From: Orientallactaga sibirica
Lineage: Eukaryota; Chordata; Mammalia; Rodentia; Dipodidae
Direction: 5' to 3'
NCBI GenBank assembly: GCA_036365145.1
Contig: JAEOAD010000012.1
Span: 44,585,001 to 44,649,000, forward strand
Length of the DNA stretch: 64,000 nt
The translations under genes and the position numbers were made by a program. Below are positions 1 through 15,220 of this stretch, piece after piece. Positions within the stretch are counted from its first letter, which is position 1. Every line of letters begins with the position of its first letter. Under the pieces are notes generated by a model that worked only from the letters and a program-made list of their open reading frames with translations, was not told where the DNA came from and did not search any database.

Positions 1-209
1 GATGTTCACACAAAAATTAATAAATAAAAATAAATGAAGTAAAGAGGACAAGAGAGCTTTGGGCAATTATTTGGCAGTCTGCCTCTGATGACAAATCCTG
101 GGATTTGAAAAAGAAAATTGGTCTAGTACCAAGCAGCAATTCCTGGTTAAACAATGCAAGCCTGGCTGGCAGTTACCTTTCTCTCATGTTTTGTGCCTTC
201 CCCAAGTCA

Positions 210-271
210 TTAAGTAAGAGATCTGGCCTCGGCTTGCGTGTAACCAGTAATGACAACCTCTTTGCAGTTAT
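210..271 (-). CDS. KCNC2: Kv3.2 alternative terminal exon, short tail (…TQAEARSLT)
   Basis: This second terminal coding exon follows acceptor TTTGTACACAG|AT, preceded by a T-rich tract. Joined to the G of the 165-nt exon it encodes 20 residues, DNCKEVVITG then YTQAEARSLT, and stops at TAA (210-212). I recognise it as the other well known mammalian Kv3.2 C-terminus. The phase fits exactly (2 bases plus 19 codons plus stop). Its 3' UTR must run off the low-coordinate end of the window, because no AATAAA or ATTAAA is visible on the minus strand between 209 and 1. Confidence 0.93.
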
Positions 272-753
272 CTGTGTACAAACAACCAAAGACATTCAGA
301 ACACCAATACAGCATTTTTCAAGAAAAGTAACTTAATCAAGAAATTAAGGTTGTTAACACAAGTATTTCTGTCAAGGAATAAGGAAAAACTGTTAGGAGA
401 ACTTCATCTCACCCTCCCTGCCCCACAATTCAACATGCAGAACAGTCGACCAATGCGTTCACATCAGCAGGATGGGTGGATGCAATACACATCTCCTGAG
501 CCATCCACAGTCCTCAGACTCTGCAACATCGCTCTCAGGTGGTACAGACAAGATGATCCATGCAATGAGCTGACCAAAGTCAGGTTGTGTGCAATCAAGA
601 CAGGATCCCGGACATCTTCAGAATGGTTTAGAGTCACAAAAAATGAGGTTCCAATGAAGTGGTTGGCATTTAGAAGCATACTGTTTAAGTATATCTCCCT
701 GAAGATATGGTTATGCATTAGTGTACTGGCCAATATCTGACTCTATAAGTCAT

Positions 754-993
754 TTTATTGCAAAAGGAAATCAGGACAATTCTTATGGAGAAGTAGTAGC
801 ACTACTTTTGATACTCTTTAGAGCCAGGATAAGATCTGTTAGCTATTCAAGTAGCATTTCTGACTTCAAATAGTAGTATCATGCAGGACTTATACTGTAC
901 TAATGATGCCTGAAATAACTCTATATTTAATAATTTCCACCACAGGGTACAGTACTTGGATTAGGATAATTTAGGCGAATGATGCAGTTTGGT
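754..993 (-). other. KCNC2: Probable 3' UTR of the long-tail KCNC2 terminal exon
   Basis: This is the sequence just after the TAA of the …SPIPSIL exon. It ends at an AATAAA hexamer at 754-759 on the minus strand, about 235 nt after the stop, a plausible polyadenylation signal. The UTR may extend further if this signal is not used. No other gene-like feature is seen between here and 272; open frames on both strands at 105-740 look like chance. Confidence 0.5.
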
Positions 994-1164
<171 letters not shown>

Positions 1165-2292
1165 TCAACCAGAAAAGAGACAGAGACAAACAATACCATG
1201 CAGAGTAATTAAAAGTGCTATTTTTGAACTCAAAGAATTTGTTTGAAAAGAATTCAATATTGAGACAATTTATAAGTCTAGAAAAATAAAACTTGCTCTA
1301 GCTGAAAACATTAAACCAGCTACCAGAAATTATAATTGCAATACTTCAAAATATATATCTTCGTAAATTATAGTTAGTATTAAAGTAATTTTGGCATAGA
1401 GACTATCAGAATTTTAGAAATTAGGCAAAGCAACTTAAGTAAGATACGGACTTGATTAGTATTTTTAAATTTCAGGATGTGTTTCTCAAAATAAAATAAA
1501 CAAAAGAAAGATTGTTCTCTTTTAGTGTTTAATAAAAATAAAAGATGATTAACTTTAAGGCAAAAATTCTGTTTCCGATATATTTTAATCTTCTAACTTT
1601 ATAAGGTTAAAATGAATATTCTTAAAATAATATCAGATGCCACTGTCCAGGTAATATAGGATGAAAGGCCAGTTCCTAATCCTTTGGATAACAACATTAA
1701 ATAAAAAGGAAGCAAATGTAATGATTTCTGGAAAACAAATCAGAATTTGATTATATGATGTTTTCAGATGACTTTTCTTTCAATCCCCAGGAACTGAAAC
1801 AAATCCTGTTTTTAATTGGTATTTTACAACCTAATCTGTTGTTGTGAGCCACAGACTTAAGAGGATAAAAGAAGCTTGTCACAAACTTTAGTCCATTGGT
1901 GTTCTGTACTTACTCAAGCAGTAACCCATGTTTTCACTGTAGAGGGTTTTGCATGTTTTAGCATTTTTAATACAAAGTAGAAAAGGAGTTAAATGAGTTG
2001 GGGGAGGCATCTAGTGGAAAGCGTGAAGTGAAATATTTTAATGCAGGACAGTCATCGACTAAAAGTGGCATCACATCAGGTCACACCAATATGTAAATGA
2101 GTATTTTGATGGCTCAATTGAACTATTACAAGGAAACAATAAAATATTATAAGGAAAATGAACTCCTCTGGAAGCAATTAAGTACATGCAATTCCAATAA
2201 CATTCTTGTGCCCCATTCACCGTGAATCCAGTACATAGGGTCTAATCAGACCAGTGTGTTCCTGCTTATTGTAACACAAAAGAGAAAACAAA

Positions 2293-2314
2293 TGAAAGAA
2301 AGAAAAGAAAAGAA

Positions 2315-2370
<56 letters not shown>

Positions 2371-2455
2371 AGAGGGAGAGACAAAGAGAGGGAGAGGAGA
2401 GGGGATGGGAGAGGGAGGCAGAGAGACAAAGAGAGGACTGAGGAAAGAAAGAATA
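2293..2455. repeat. GAAA microsatellite and GA-rich tract
   Basis: A GAAA-type tetranucleotide array runs from about 2293 to 2371 and grades into an irregular AG-rich purine tract. Apparent open frames here (poly Lys/Glu or Ser/Leu/Phe) are artefacts of the repeat. Confidence 0.95.
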
Positions 2456-2737
2456 AAAGGTTTTTTTGGTCCTCATGGACCCTATGTCTTGTCAGCTACT
2501 TTTTCCTTTAATTCTATCTTTTCATAGAACTTCCATGGAAAGAGTCATTACTGTCTTGCTCTTTACTAGAACAAGAGAGAGTTATCTGTGTTTTTTGAAT
2601 TAGGAGAGGTAAAGACAGAGACAGGTGTGGACCTGGATTCAGCACCAGGTCTATGGCAGGGTCAAGCTGGACTGATAGGAGGGGAGAATGAGGACCCTCC
2701 CCTCCCACAAATTCATACCTAAAATTCCAGTAGACTG

Positions 2738-2739
<2 letters not shown>

Positions 2740-2788
<49 letters not shown>
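2740..2788. repeat. (TA)n microsatellite
   Basis: About 24 uninterrupted AT dinucleotides, followed by an AT-rich sequence. Confidence 0.97.
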
Positions 2789-2792
<4 letters not shown>

Positions 2793-2854
2793 TTTATTTA
2801 AATATTCATTGAGGGGTAAAGGGCTCACCAGGTGTTTTCAGCACTTTCCCCACA

Positions 2855-2941
2855 TCTGGCTTTATGTAGGAGTTCTGGGATTGAACCTGGGCCAGTAGGT
2901 TTTAAAAGAAAATGCTGTTAACTGTTGAGCAATCTTCCCAA
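2855..2941 (-). repeat. B2-like tRNA-derived SINE relic
   Basis: A diverged reverse copy of the 5' half of the window's B2-like family. The landmarks TCTGGCTTTATG, GATTGAACCTGGGCC (B-box region) and TTGAGCAATCTTCCC (5' end) are in the right order. Confidence 0.55.
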
Positions 2942-3594
2942 ATATTTGTGAATAGACATTTATATCCTCCATTAATTAAGATAACATTTTCTAGGATATA
3001 ATTTGTGTTGATTAAGGAATTACCTGTCAATATTTCACTAGTATTCTTTATTATAAAACATTGGGCAAGGTATATATTTTATTCTATACTGACAGACAAT
3101 GTAACAGTTTTGGCATGATGTCTTAAATATTTTTCTAATTGAAGGAAACATATATATATATTTCATGAACCTGGTCAATTACTTATTTCTATACTTTGTG
3201 AAGTAACTGAAAATATACTTTTGGGTACTGTAGAAAAAATGCTTCCTTAAAGGCTGGAGAAGTTTATTATATAATAAATAAATGTAAACTAATTTACAAA
3301 CATTGATGAGTGTTAATTTAAATGATTAAATAGAATAAAAAGTAGTAATAACTATAATTATAAAAAATTATGTTTAGCCTTAAAATCTCCCAGCTCTGTA
3401 TGGAACTCCCACACATATAATGATCTGCTAAATAATTTTACATTGATCATACCAGTGATATATAAATCTAAGTTTTATTTATTAATTTAAATAATAGTTT
3501 TTAATAAAAATAATTTTAAAGTTTATAAGCACTTTTAATTAATATCTATTATATCAATGTCATATTAAATTTAGTAAAAAAAAATTAGTTAGTA

Positions 3595-3866
3595 GGGGGG
3601 CTGGAGAGATGGTTTAGCGGTTAAGGTGCCTGCCTGCTAAGCCTAGAACGCTGGTTCCAATCTCCAGCGGTTCCAATCTCCAGGACCCATGTTTAGCCAG
3701 ATGCAGTGACACAAGGGTGCAATGCCGCACTTGCCCACAAGAGGGCGCATGCATCTGGATTTCGTTCACAGTAGCTGAGAGACTGCTGGTGCACCCATCT
3801 CTGTCTCCCTCTCCCTCTCTGTCTCTCTCTCTCTGTGTCTCTCTCCAAAAAATAAAATAAAATTAC
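3595..3866 (+). repeat. B2-like SINE, duplicated-B-box subfamily
   Basis: A tRNA-derived SINE starting GGCTGGAGAGATGG and ending in a CT-rich tract plus AAAATAAAATAAAA. The 16-bp unit containing GGTTCCAATCTCCAG occurs twice in a row (about 3652-3683). Copies at 44772, 42081 and 49103 share this. Confidence 0.85.
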
Positions 3867-4331
3867 TAAAATTTAATGTTATTTGTATACCTTTACTTTA
3901 TTCTGACAAGACGTTTTTTGCTTAAACCAAACTTTTACTGGTGTACCAAAAATATAGATAAAGATAGAATATAAAATATAAATATTCATGATGATAAACA
4001 ATATTGAACCAACATGTAAACATAATTTGAATTTTATTCAGTCCTAAAGTGGATATACCATGATCAACATCTTTCAATTTACACACTATACTTTCTTAAA
4101 AAGTACTACATAAATAAAAACAGAACTCATCCTAAATACTGGAAGGTTGCCCTTTAAGGGATGTACTTAATTGTATGTTCAACTATATTTATGTTTGTAT
4201 GTAAACTAATGCAATGGGAATCAAGTAATTTCTTTTAATTTATACAGGAAGAATTTTTAGGATTCTAAAGGAAAATTAATAGATTAACTTGAAAAATGGA
4301 TGATTAGACCATTTAGAAAGTAAATGTTTAA

Positions 4332-4557
4332 GCCAGGAGTGGTGGCGCACACCTTTAATCCCAGTACTCGGGAGGCAGAGGTAGGGGGATCACCATGAGT
4401 TCAAGGCCACCCTGAGACTACATAGTGAATTCCAGGTCAGCCTGAACTATAGTGAGACCCTACCTCAAAAAAAAAAAAAAAAAAAAGAAAGAAAGAAAGA
4501 AAGAAGGAAGGAAGGAAGGAAGGAAGGAAGGAAGGAAGGGAGGAAGGAAGGAAGGAA
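4332..4557 (+). repeat. B1-like SINE with GAAA/GGAA tail
   Basis: A 7SL-derived SINE (B1 family) followed by a poly-A tail that has evolved into GAAA and GGAA microsatellites. Target-site duplication AAATGTTTA at 4322-4330 and 4556-4564. Confidence 0.92.
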
Positions 4558-6262
4558 ATGTTTAGGTAGTATTCAAGAAACCTAAAACCTATATATAAAA
4601 GGAAAGGAATGGAATGAGTTTGTGGTATGTATGACAAAACAACAAACTAAAATATCTAGCTTTATGAGTAAATGTTATCACATCTGGTAGAAAAATGCAT
4701 ATCTACAGGGAACATAAGCAAGAATGAAAAAGAGTCGATATGGTAAAGCATGACAAAACATAAATAGCTCATGTAAGTTCGTCAGTTTATAACAATGTCC
4801 TCATTACAAAAGAAAAATTATATTTGTGAAAGAAAAGTCCCTGTATCTTTTCCATGTAAATTAAATATCTTATTAATTGCTTTGCTTATGATTTTTTTCA
4901 ATTTTACACTAAAATTTATTTTTACATAGTACATTATGATTTTCAAAGCTTTTTTATCTGCATCTAACATGGAAGAAAACTTCTAGCAAAGCCTTTAAAT
5001 ATATTACTTTGGTAAAAGAGTATATATAATTATTTAATAGATAATGCACAAAAGACATGTAAATTTAATTGCATTTAAATGTAAAAATATATATGTATAT
5101 ACAAGTATACATGTAGATTATATATTTTACTACATGTAAGACACAAAAATATACTCAATGTAAGATATTTTAGATATTATTATCCAATACATGTAGTTTC
5201 CTCAAATACTGTTAAGACTTTACTATCATTAAATACATATTCTCTAAAAATATGTAAATGTAAAACAATAAACAATAAAGCCCATTTATGTAACTAGAAC
5301 ACATTTAAGTTTAAAGAACAGATGTAGACAATGGAAGGAATTAAGTATTTGAAATGTCATTCAACAGAGAAGAGGGCTCATTTGTCTTATGTTTTGAGCC
5401 ACCAAGACATGGAATCAGAGAAGGACAACATAAAATGATCAAAAGAATAAAAGAATAGTATCATATGATAATGAGGTAGTTCAAAGGCAGGAACATCACA
5501 AAGCATGTTTTAAGTTTAAAATGGTGTGGAATTGAATAGAAAAACTTTAATGCACAGAAAATAAGAACAATAGCTTTAGAATACAGTTGCATTAATATGA
5601 AAGTTTTGGAGTGGTTTTTCATTCAAATTTATCCAATTATAAATTGAAAATCATTATAGATCTCCTCACATTTTCTTTAATACAGCTGCCCAACTACTTT
5701 ATTCATTCATCTTCTACATGACTTTATCATCTTGTACATGTCAGATACTCTATAGTGTCTATTGAAAAATACTAGTAAATTCAAAATTATTTTTATTTGT
5801 CCTAAAGCGAAGTTCTATTTGTATATTTCAAACATAGTTTTTTTTCAAGTGATTGAAGATGCATATGTCAGAGGAGTTTGCCCCTTGAGAAACTCATATA
5901 AACTACTTGCATAAACTGGCCAGTTGGACAGGAGATTTAGAGTGTATTTAGTACTTTCTTTTGAAAAAGAAAAATGTCTTATACTTATTTTATTGCATAA
6001 CTTACTTTCAAATATATTCATAGAGCCAATTAGTGAGTTTTATTTGTTATAATAAAAAGAAAACTTTAAAAGTCTGCCGAGTACATTATGCTACAATAAT
6101 TGAATGACTGATTAAATATTTACTTATTCTGTTACAATTCTGCCAATGGACAAATGGCAGACCATAAAAAGAAAAAAAAAGGATGAAGAAGAAAGGATGA
6201 AGGTCTTTTAGATATGACAACCAAGTGCACTCTGTGACAGATATTATAAAATGCTTACAAGA

Positions 6263-6404
6263 GCCGGGCGTGGTGGCGCACGCCTTTAATCCCAGCACTC
6301 GGGAGGCAGAGGTAGGAGGATCGCCGAGAGTTCAAGGCCACCCTGAGACTACATAGTTAATTCCAGGTCAGCCTGGACCAGAGTGAGACCCTACCTTGCA
6401 AAAC

Positions 6405-6432
<28 letters not shown>
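6263..6432 (+). repeat. Full-length, young-looking B1-like SINE
   Basis: Starts GCCGGGCGTGGTGGCGCACG, carries intact A and B boxes, and ends in a roughly 35-nt A tail. It is flanked by a 14-bp duplication AAAATGCTTACAAG (6248-6261 and 6433-6446). It is antisense to KCNC2 and lies about 140 nt downstream of the 165-nt exon donor, so the transcript would carry a long U tract there. Confidence 0.95.
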
Positions 6433-6438
<6 letters not shown>

Positions 6439-6524
6439 CTTACAAGGAGAGATGTGATGGAGATAACAGTGCCGCATGCAGTCTTCCCCAGGAAACGATG
6501 ACTGAGCATTGCACATCACTTTTA

Positions 6525-9724
<3,200 letters not shown>

Positions 9725-10539
9725 CTAAGAACATTGATTTGATTTCTGTCAATAAAACAGAAAACTAAGATTTTACCTGGGATGGTTGTCATTGGAAAGG
9801 AGAGATGCATATGTATGTATGTAATATTAATCAGAATGTTCATGTAATGTGTTTCAAATTCTGTTTTCTGCTTACATACAGACAAAATTTTGTTTTAAGT
9901 TAGAAAATGATTTCTTTAATTTGTATAAAGGAAAAATAACCAGTAAAGGAAGCATAAAAATTACTCCAGAAAAATTTGAAAGGGCAACAAGCTGAAAAAG
10001 AACAGAAAATTAGACAATTGCTTCCAACATTGTGTGTGGGCCTATAAATCTTTATATATTACATCAAATTTTATATCTGTGAATATGAAATGTATCATAT
10101 ATTAATGGAGATTTAGAAGCTACTCAAACTTAATTTGGGTTTCTATTTCTGAATCAAATGTTCTGGGTGTCCTGAGGTATGACTATGAAAAGAGTCTTTG
10201 CAGTATATATCAGTAGATGGTGAAAACTTGGCCCATAAAGCAAATCTAGGGAAGAAAAGTAAGGCATTAAGGATCAAAGGAGAGAAACTGAGTTAAAGAA
10301 CACATAAGATGCAATTTCCTTCCTTTGCTATTAAAAAAAAGAATTTAAAGTAATGAATTATCAAGTTAAACTTTTTAAAATTAAATCTCTAGTTCTCAGT
10401 CAATAACATAAGTATATAAGAACATACTAATACTGAGCAATCAGCAAAAGAGCACACATTTATAGAATTCTGAGTAGAACCAGTCACCATTGAAACCACT
10501 TTATACAATGAATCTTCAAGTCAGTCCACATAAAAACAC

Positions 10540-10610
10540 TACTCCTCCCCCATTTTTCAGCTCAGAGAGGTTAAGTCAATTTTCCTAAACCATATGATAT
10601 AAAAATCATA
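10540..10610 (-). repeat. Possible MIR relic
   Basis: The segment CCCCCATTTTTCAGCTCAG followed by AGAGGTTAAGTCA resembles the reverse complement of the MIR core. Short and diverged. Confidence 0.4.
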
Positions 10611-11179
10611 GACTACAGATACTAATCTGACAAGTTTGGCTCCAGATTTGGTTCCCTTAAATTACCAGAGTACCAGATGAAGAATATGAATACATCCACA
10701 GCTTTTAACTTAGCTTGGGATGCCCTATTTCTTTTATTATTATTATTAATTATGGACATACTTAGTATGGATACATCATGTGTTGGTACCATCCTTTCCC
10801 TGGTCCTTGCCCCCATTCCACTGCCATGGTTCTTAATAGTCAAAATTTGAATATTTGACATCCAGGTGTTTGAATGAATGGTATTGCTGCCTTGGGTGCT
10901 GGAGGATTTCAGAACAGCTATGGTTTTCTAGCATTCTACAGTAATCATCTCATACTTAACATTTACTCAGTGAGAAGACTGTTCTTGTAATATACAAACA
11001 ATTGAATTTCAAGAGTAGGAAATTGCCAGTCAAAGGGAGGGAGGCCCTTATTTAGAAATAATGAAGTCTATCCCAAACTCAGAACTGTGCCCTGTTATTT
11101 CTTACAGCACGCCACTGAACAAGGCCAAGCTATATTTCAAACCTTTTTTAACTTTACTTTTTGCATATATATGTATGTG

Positions 11180-11456
11180 TCTGCATGTTCTTAGGTGAGT
11201 GAGTACATGTGTGTTCACAGTGTCTGTAGAAGCTCCACTTAAATTATTGAGCCAGAGTCTCTGTCTTGAACCCAAAACTCACTGATTCAGTTAGTGTAGC
11301 TGGCCAGATTGCTGGGGTATCCTTCATCTCTGCCTCCTGAAGGCAGTGGTTATTGGTGATCTGCTACATCTTTCTAGCATCGATGTGAGTTCTGGGAATC
11401 CAAACTTAGGTCCTCATACATGCAATTGCTTTACCAACTGAGCAATCTCCACAGGT
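11180..11456 (-). repeat. B4-like composite SINE relic (tRNA plus B1)
   Basis: The reverse copy shows a diverged B1-like part (about 11250-11360, TCTCTGCCTCCTGAAGG) followed by a tRNA-like part (about 11385-11456, GTTCTGGGAATCCAAACTTA and CTGAGCAATCTCC). The order is that of rodent B4 elements. Confidence 0.55.
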
Positions 11457-12507
11457 TAGGAACCTACCTTTTCAATCCAACAAACATGAGGCTGAATAAT
11501 CCACCAAGCAAAAGGACTAAATAAAATGCCAGAACTAATTCTATGTAATGTGACTTAGTACATCATTCATGTAAAATTAAACAACTGTCATTTTTGTAGC
11601 TGTGGCTTATTTCCTCATGCACGTTTTCCAAATGTTCTTGATTTTGTTATTATAATGTAACCATTAGCTTTTCACAATACTGAGGAGATGAATGTTTTTC
11701 ATTTCGTGTATACACAGTTATTTTAAGTCAATTAGTTGTAGCATGTCATATCACTATTACCTCACGCACATTAAAAGAATCAATTATACTTGATTGAGAA
11801 GTAACTTCCAAATGTCATTCTCATTTTCTATATAGATTTGAAAATCTGTTTTTAATTCCACTTATAATCTTTGGCTATTACTGTCTTATTAATAGGTAGC
11901 TATTATTCTCTTCCATTCCCCCCACACACACACATTGTTCACAGCTTCCTACCTCAGTTTCCAGCTTTTAGGATAGAACTTAAGTTTAGGGTGAAAATTC
12001 TACCTATGATAAGAAAATTATAGTGTAGTTTTATAATATGATAATAATCTTCAGTCATTTTTTTTTCAGTTGGCTCTGCAGTCTCAAATGCCACCTACAT
12101 TTATGTATCACATTAAGTGAGAATTCCTAATGTTTCCTCTTTCAGTGAGTCCCAACATGCCTGTCCACATCCATACAACAAAAGCAATCTTATAGTATAC
12201 ATTCATATTTGTCAATATAAACACTGGGGCTTTTCTAGTTAAATATTATCCTATTACTCATACATTTATGCAAAATATTAGATACTTTTCTATTGCCAAG
12301 CCTCAGTTAGGCTTTTAATATTATAACATTTAATAAGACCAGATCATTGTCTCTGAGGAAATGGTTGTGTATTGAGGATATAAACATAAAATTCATTAAT
12401 CATACAAAAGTTATAAAATTGTCATAAATACTGCAAAGGCAAAAATATCAGTTACTTTAAAAGAATCACAGTGTGGACTGTATTTAGACTGAAGGATCAT
12501 TGAAACC

Positions 12508-12854
12508 TGTGGTGGTTTGTTTGAGGTGTCCCCCAAAACTTATGAGTTCTGAATGCTAGGTCCCCAGCTGGTGGCAATTTGGGAATTGGAGCCTACTGGA
12601 GGTGATGTATTGTTGGGGGCAGGCTTATGGGAGTTATAGCCAGCTTCCCCTTGCCAGTATTTGGCACACTCTCCTGTTGCTGTTGTTCACTTGATGTCTG
12701 CCAGGAGATGATGTCCATCCTCTGCTCATACCATCATTTTTCCCTGCCATTAAGAAGGTTCCCCTAGAGCCTGTAAGCCAAGATAAACACTTTCCTCTAA
12801 CAAGCTGCTCTTGGTTGGATGTTTTCTAATAGCAACACTAAGCTGACTGCAACA
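12508..12854 (+). repeat. 5' LTR of MaLR-like element 1
   Basis: 347 bp, starting TGTGGTGGTTTG and ending GACTGCAACA. An AGATAAA-type stretch near 12781 takes the place of the AATAAA signal found in sister copies. Confidence 0.88.
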
Positions 12855-14020
12855 GTAAAATTGGTACCAAGAAGAGGGGTTGTAGGTACTAGACACCTGA
12901 CTATGTGACTTTTGGCCTTTGGGGATTGATTTGAAAGAGGAATGTGAAAGGATTTGAAACCTTGGTTTAAGAAATGCCTTGAAGTGCTATATGTACAGAT
13001 TGATGGACCAGTCTGGTCAGAGCTGAAAGACTTCAATGCAGTAAGGACTGTGAGGTTTGGTTTATAAGGCAAAGAAAAGGTTTTGTCTGGACTTGGATAG
13101 AAATATTTTGTGTGAGATGCTTGTTGTTATGTCCATGTTCTGAGAACTTGTGCAGGATTGCATTGCGTACAAATAGACCAGTGTGAGCAAAGGGATATGG
13201 AACAGAAAGAAATGGAATCTTTGGGCTGAAACTACTGCCCATTCACCTGCAATTGTTTGAGAGATTACAACCACTGAGTTTGGGCCAGCTAATCTGCAGT
13301 GAGACAACAGGATAAGTGCAGACTCTTTTGAATGGTCTTGAATGCTGAAGGAGTGTCCTTCTTAATTTTCCCCATGGATTAACAAGTTGGTTGCCCACCT
13401 GGTACTATTGAATATAACAAGTGCAGGAAAGAGAGGGTCATTAGATTTGAAACAAAGTTTTCTTTGTTTTGGAAATGGCCATATGCAATGTGAAGCAAAA
13501 TTGTTGGATTACCTGTTTGGAGGCCCAATGGAGCAATAGAGATGATTGCAGTAGAGACCCAATGGAGTTTCCAGGACTACGCGATGGCTACAAAGGACAA
13601 CTGCTGGCACTGGATGATGTTTGCCAGAACTATGAATAGCCTAGCTGGAGGGATGGAATTGGAACTCCAGAGACTTGTCACTTGTTAGAATTATTGGATT
13701 TGGAGACTTGTCAATAGTTAGAGTTATCAGATTTGGAGCTATAGAGTTTGATATCTGTCCTATTTGTTTGAAATCTTGTATTGGGTGAATATTTTTTTTG
13801 CTATGCCCAGTGTTAACTTTTTTAGTTTGAATATTTATTGAGTGCCATGATGGGTTTTTTTTTGGGGGGGTGGGAATTATGGTTCAGTTAAAAGACCTTG
13901 GACTATGGGGATGTTTGAACATCATTGGAATTGATAAAAACTATGGGGACTTTTAATGAACTAAATGCATTGTATTTTACATCATGGATGGTTATTAGTT
14001 TATGAGGGCCAGAAGCAGGA

Positions 14021-14365
14021 TGTGGTCATTTGATTCAGGTGTCCCCCATGAACTTGTGTGTTCTGAATGCTAGATCCCCAACTGGTGAGAATTTGGGAAT
14101 TGGAGCTTCCTGCAGGTGATGTATTGTTGGGGATGGGCTTATGGATATTATAGCCAGGTTCCCCTTGCCAGTGATTTAGCATACTCCCTTCCTGCTGTTG
14201 TCAACGTGATGTTGACCAGGAGGTAATGTCCAAACTGATCATACCATCATTTTCCCTGACATTGTGGAGCTTCCCCTCAAGTCCTTAAGCCAAAATAAAC
14301 CCTTTCCCCCATAATCTGCTATTGACCAGGTATTTTCTTCCAGCAACATGAAGCTAACTGAAACA
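14021..14365 (+). repeat. 3' LTR of MaLR-like element 1
   Basis: 345 bp, starting TGTGGTCATTTGATTCAGG after a purine-rich AGAAGCAGGA (polypurine-tract position) and ending AACTGAAACA. It contains CCAAAATAAACCC, a plausible polyadenylation signal. Confidence 0.88.
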
Positions 14366-14549
14366 AAACCTCTGGCAAAATGTCTACTGACAGAAATTAG
14401 AGGGTTGAAGAGAGTTCAACCTGATAGAGAACATCTAGTATCACAGTAGTAGGAAGCTTTAACAAAAAAATTCTGTTTTGTTGTTTTTGAATAAGAGTGA
14501 ATAAGTGTGTGTAGTGAATACACTACACACACGGAGAGGGGAGGGGTTG

Positions 14550-14661
14550 ATATAGCCTAGGCTCATCTTGAACTATGTGTGTGAGAAGGGCCTTGAGCTT
14601 CTGATCTTCTTGTGCTACCTCCAGAGTGCCAGGATTATTGCTGTGCACTACCATACCTGGA
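14550..14661 (-). repeat. Diverged B1-like SINE relic
   Basis: The landmarks AGCCTAGGCTCATCTTGAAC, CTTGAGCTTCTGATC and CACTACCATACCTGG occur in the order of a reverse B1. Old and incomplete. Confidence 0.55.
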
Positions 14662-14665
14662 TATT

Positions 14666-14742
14666 GTAGTGCTAAGGACTGAACCCGTGGCCACCTATAT
14701 CCTAGGCAACCAATCTATCAGCTGAGCTATATCTCCTGCCTG
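14666..14742 (-). repeat. ID-like (tRNA-Ala type) SINE relic
   Basis: The reverse copy of an ID element: GTGCTAAGGACTGAACCC followed by AGCTGAGCTATATCTCC. It directly abuts the B1 relic, so the pair may be one B4-like composite. Confidence 0.6.
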
Positions 14743-14784
14743 GGTTTATTTACTGCTTCTTTTATTTTATATATTTCATTTTTA

Positions 14785-15008
14785 GATAGAAAGAAAGAGA
14801 GAGAGAGACAGAGAGAGAGAGAAGTGGTGTGTCAGGGCCTCAGCCACTACAATTGAACTCCAGACGCTTGTATCATCTAGTGGGCATGGGCAACCATGTG
14901 CTTTCTTCACCTTTTGTGTGTCTGGCTTATGTGGGAGCTGGAGAGTTGAACATGGGTCCTTAGGCTTCACAGGTAAGTGCCTGAACCGCTAAGCCATTTC
15001 TCCATCCC
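14785..15008 (-). repeat. B2-like SINE
   Basis: Reverse copy with a GA-rich tail region, AACTCCAGACGCTTG, TGTCTGGCTTATGTGGGAGC and the 5' end AAGCCATTTCTCCATCCC. Confidence 0.85.
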
Positions 15009-15010
15009 AT

Positions 15011-15220
15011 CTTTTTTTATAATAAAGATTTTTTTTTAATTTGAGAGAGAGCAAGAGAGAGAGAGAGAATGGACATGCCACGGTGTTCAGTTTCTGAAAA
15101 TAAACTCCAGACACACGTTCCACCTTGGATATCTGGTTTATATTGGTCTTAGGGAATTGAACCTGAGTCCTTTGGCTTTACAGGCAAGTGCCTTAAATGC
15201 TAAGCCATCCCCCCAGCCCC
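15011..15220 (-). repeat. B2-like SINE
   Basis: A second reverse copy directly behind the previous one, with a GA tract, AATAAACTCCAGACACACG, GGGAATTGAACCTGAGTCC and GCTAAGCCATCCCCCCAGCC. Confidence 0.85.

Larger units (their letters stand above)
12508..14365 (+). mobile_element. Complete non-autonomous MaLR/ERVL-like LTR element
   Basis: Two LTRs in direct orientation flank a 1166-bp interior. The element is bounded by TG…CA ends and a perfect 5-bp target duplication AAACC (12503-12507 and 14366-14370). Five-bp duplications and a TTGGTACCAA primer-binding-type sequence right after the 5' LTR (12861-12870) fit the ERVL/MaLR group. No retroviral gag, pol or env reading frame is visible in the interior, so the element depended on others for movement. 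The family is an endogenous LTR retrotransposon; the name of the subfamily is not known to me. Confidence 0.88.

Noticed and set aside
105..740. 211-codon open frame on the plus strand and an 89-codon one on the minus strand (464-733)
   Set aside because: They overlap the KCNC2 terminal exons and UTR. The protein sequences look like no family I know, and the plus-strand one is antisense to a certain exon.
2217..2476. Low-complexity open frames (Lys/Glu- or Ser/Phe/Leu-rich)
   Set aside because: They are translations of the GAAA microsatellite and GA tract.
3595..3670. tRNA-like segments with A- and B-box matches at many places
   Set aside because: They are heads of B2-, ID- and B4-like SINEs, not tRNA genes: no proper cloverleaf or anticodon arm, and they run into SINE bodies.
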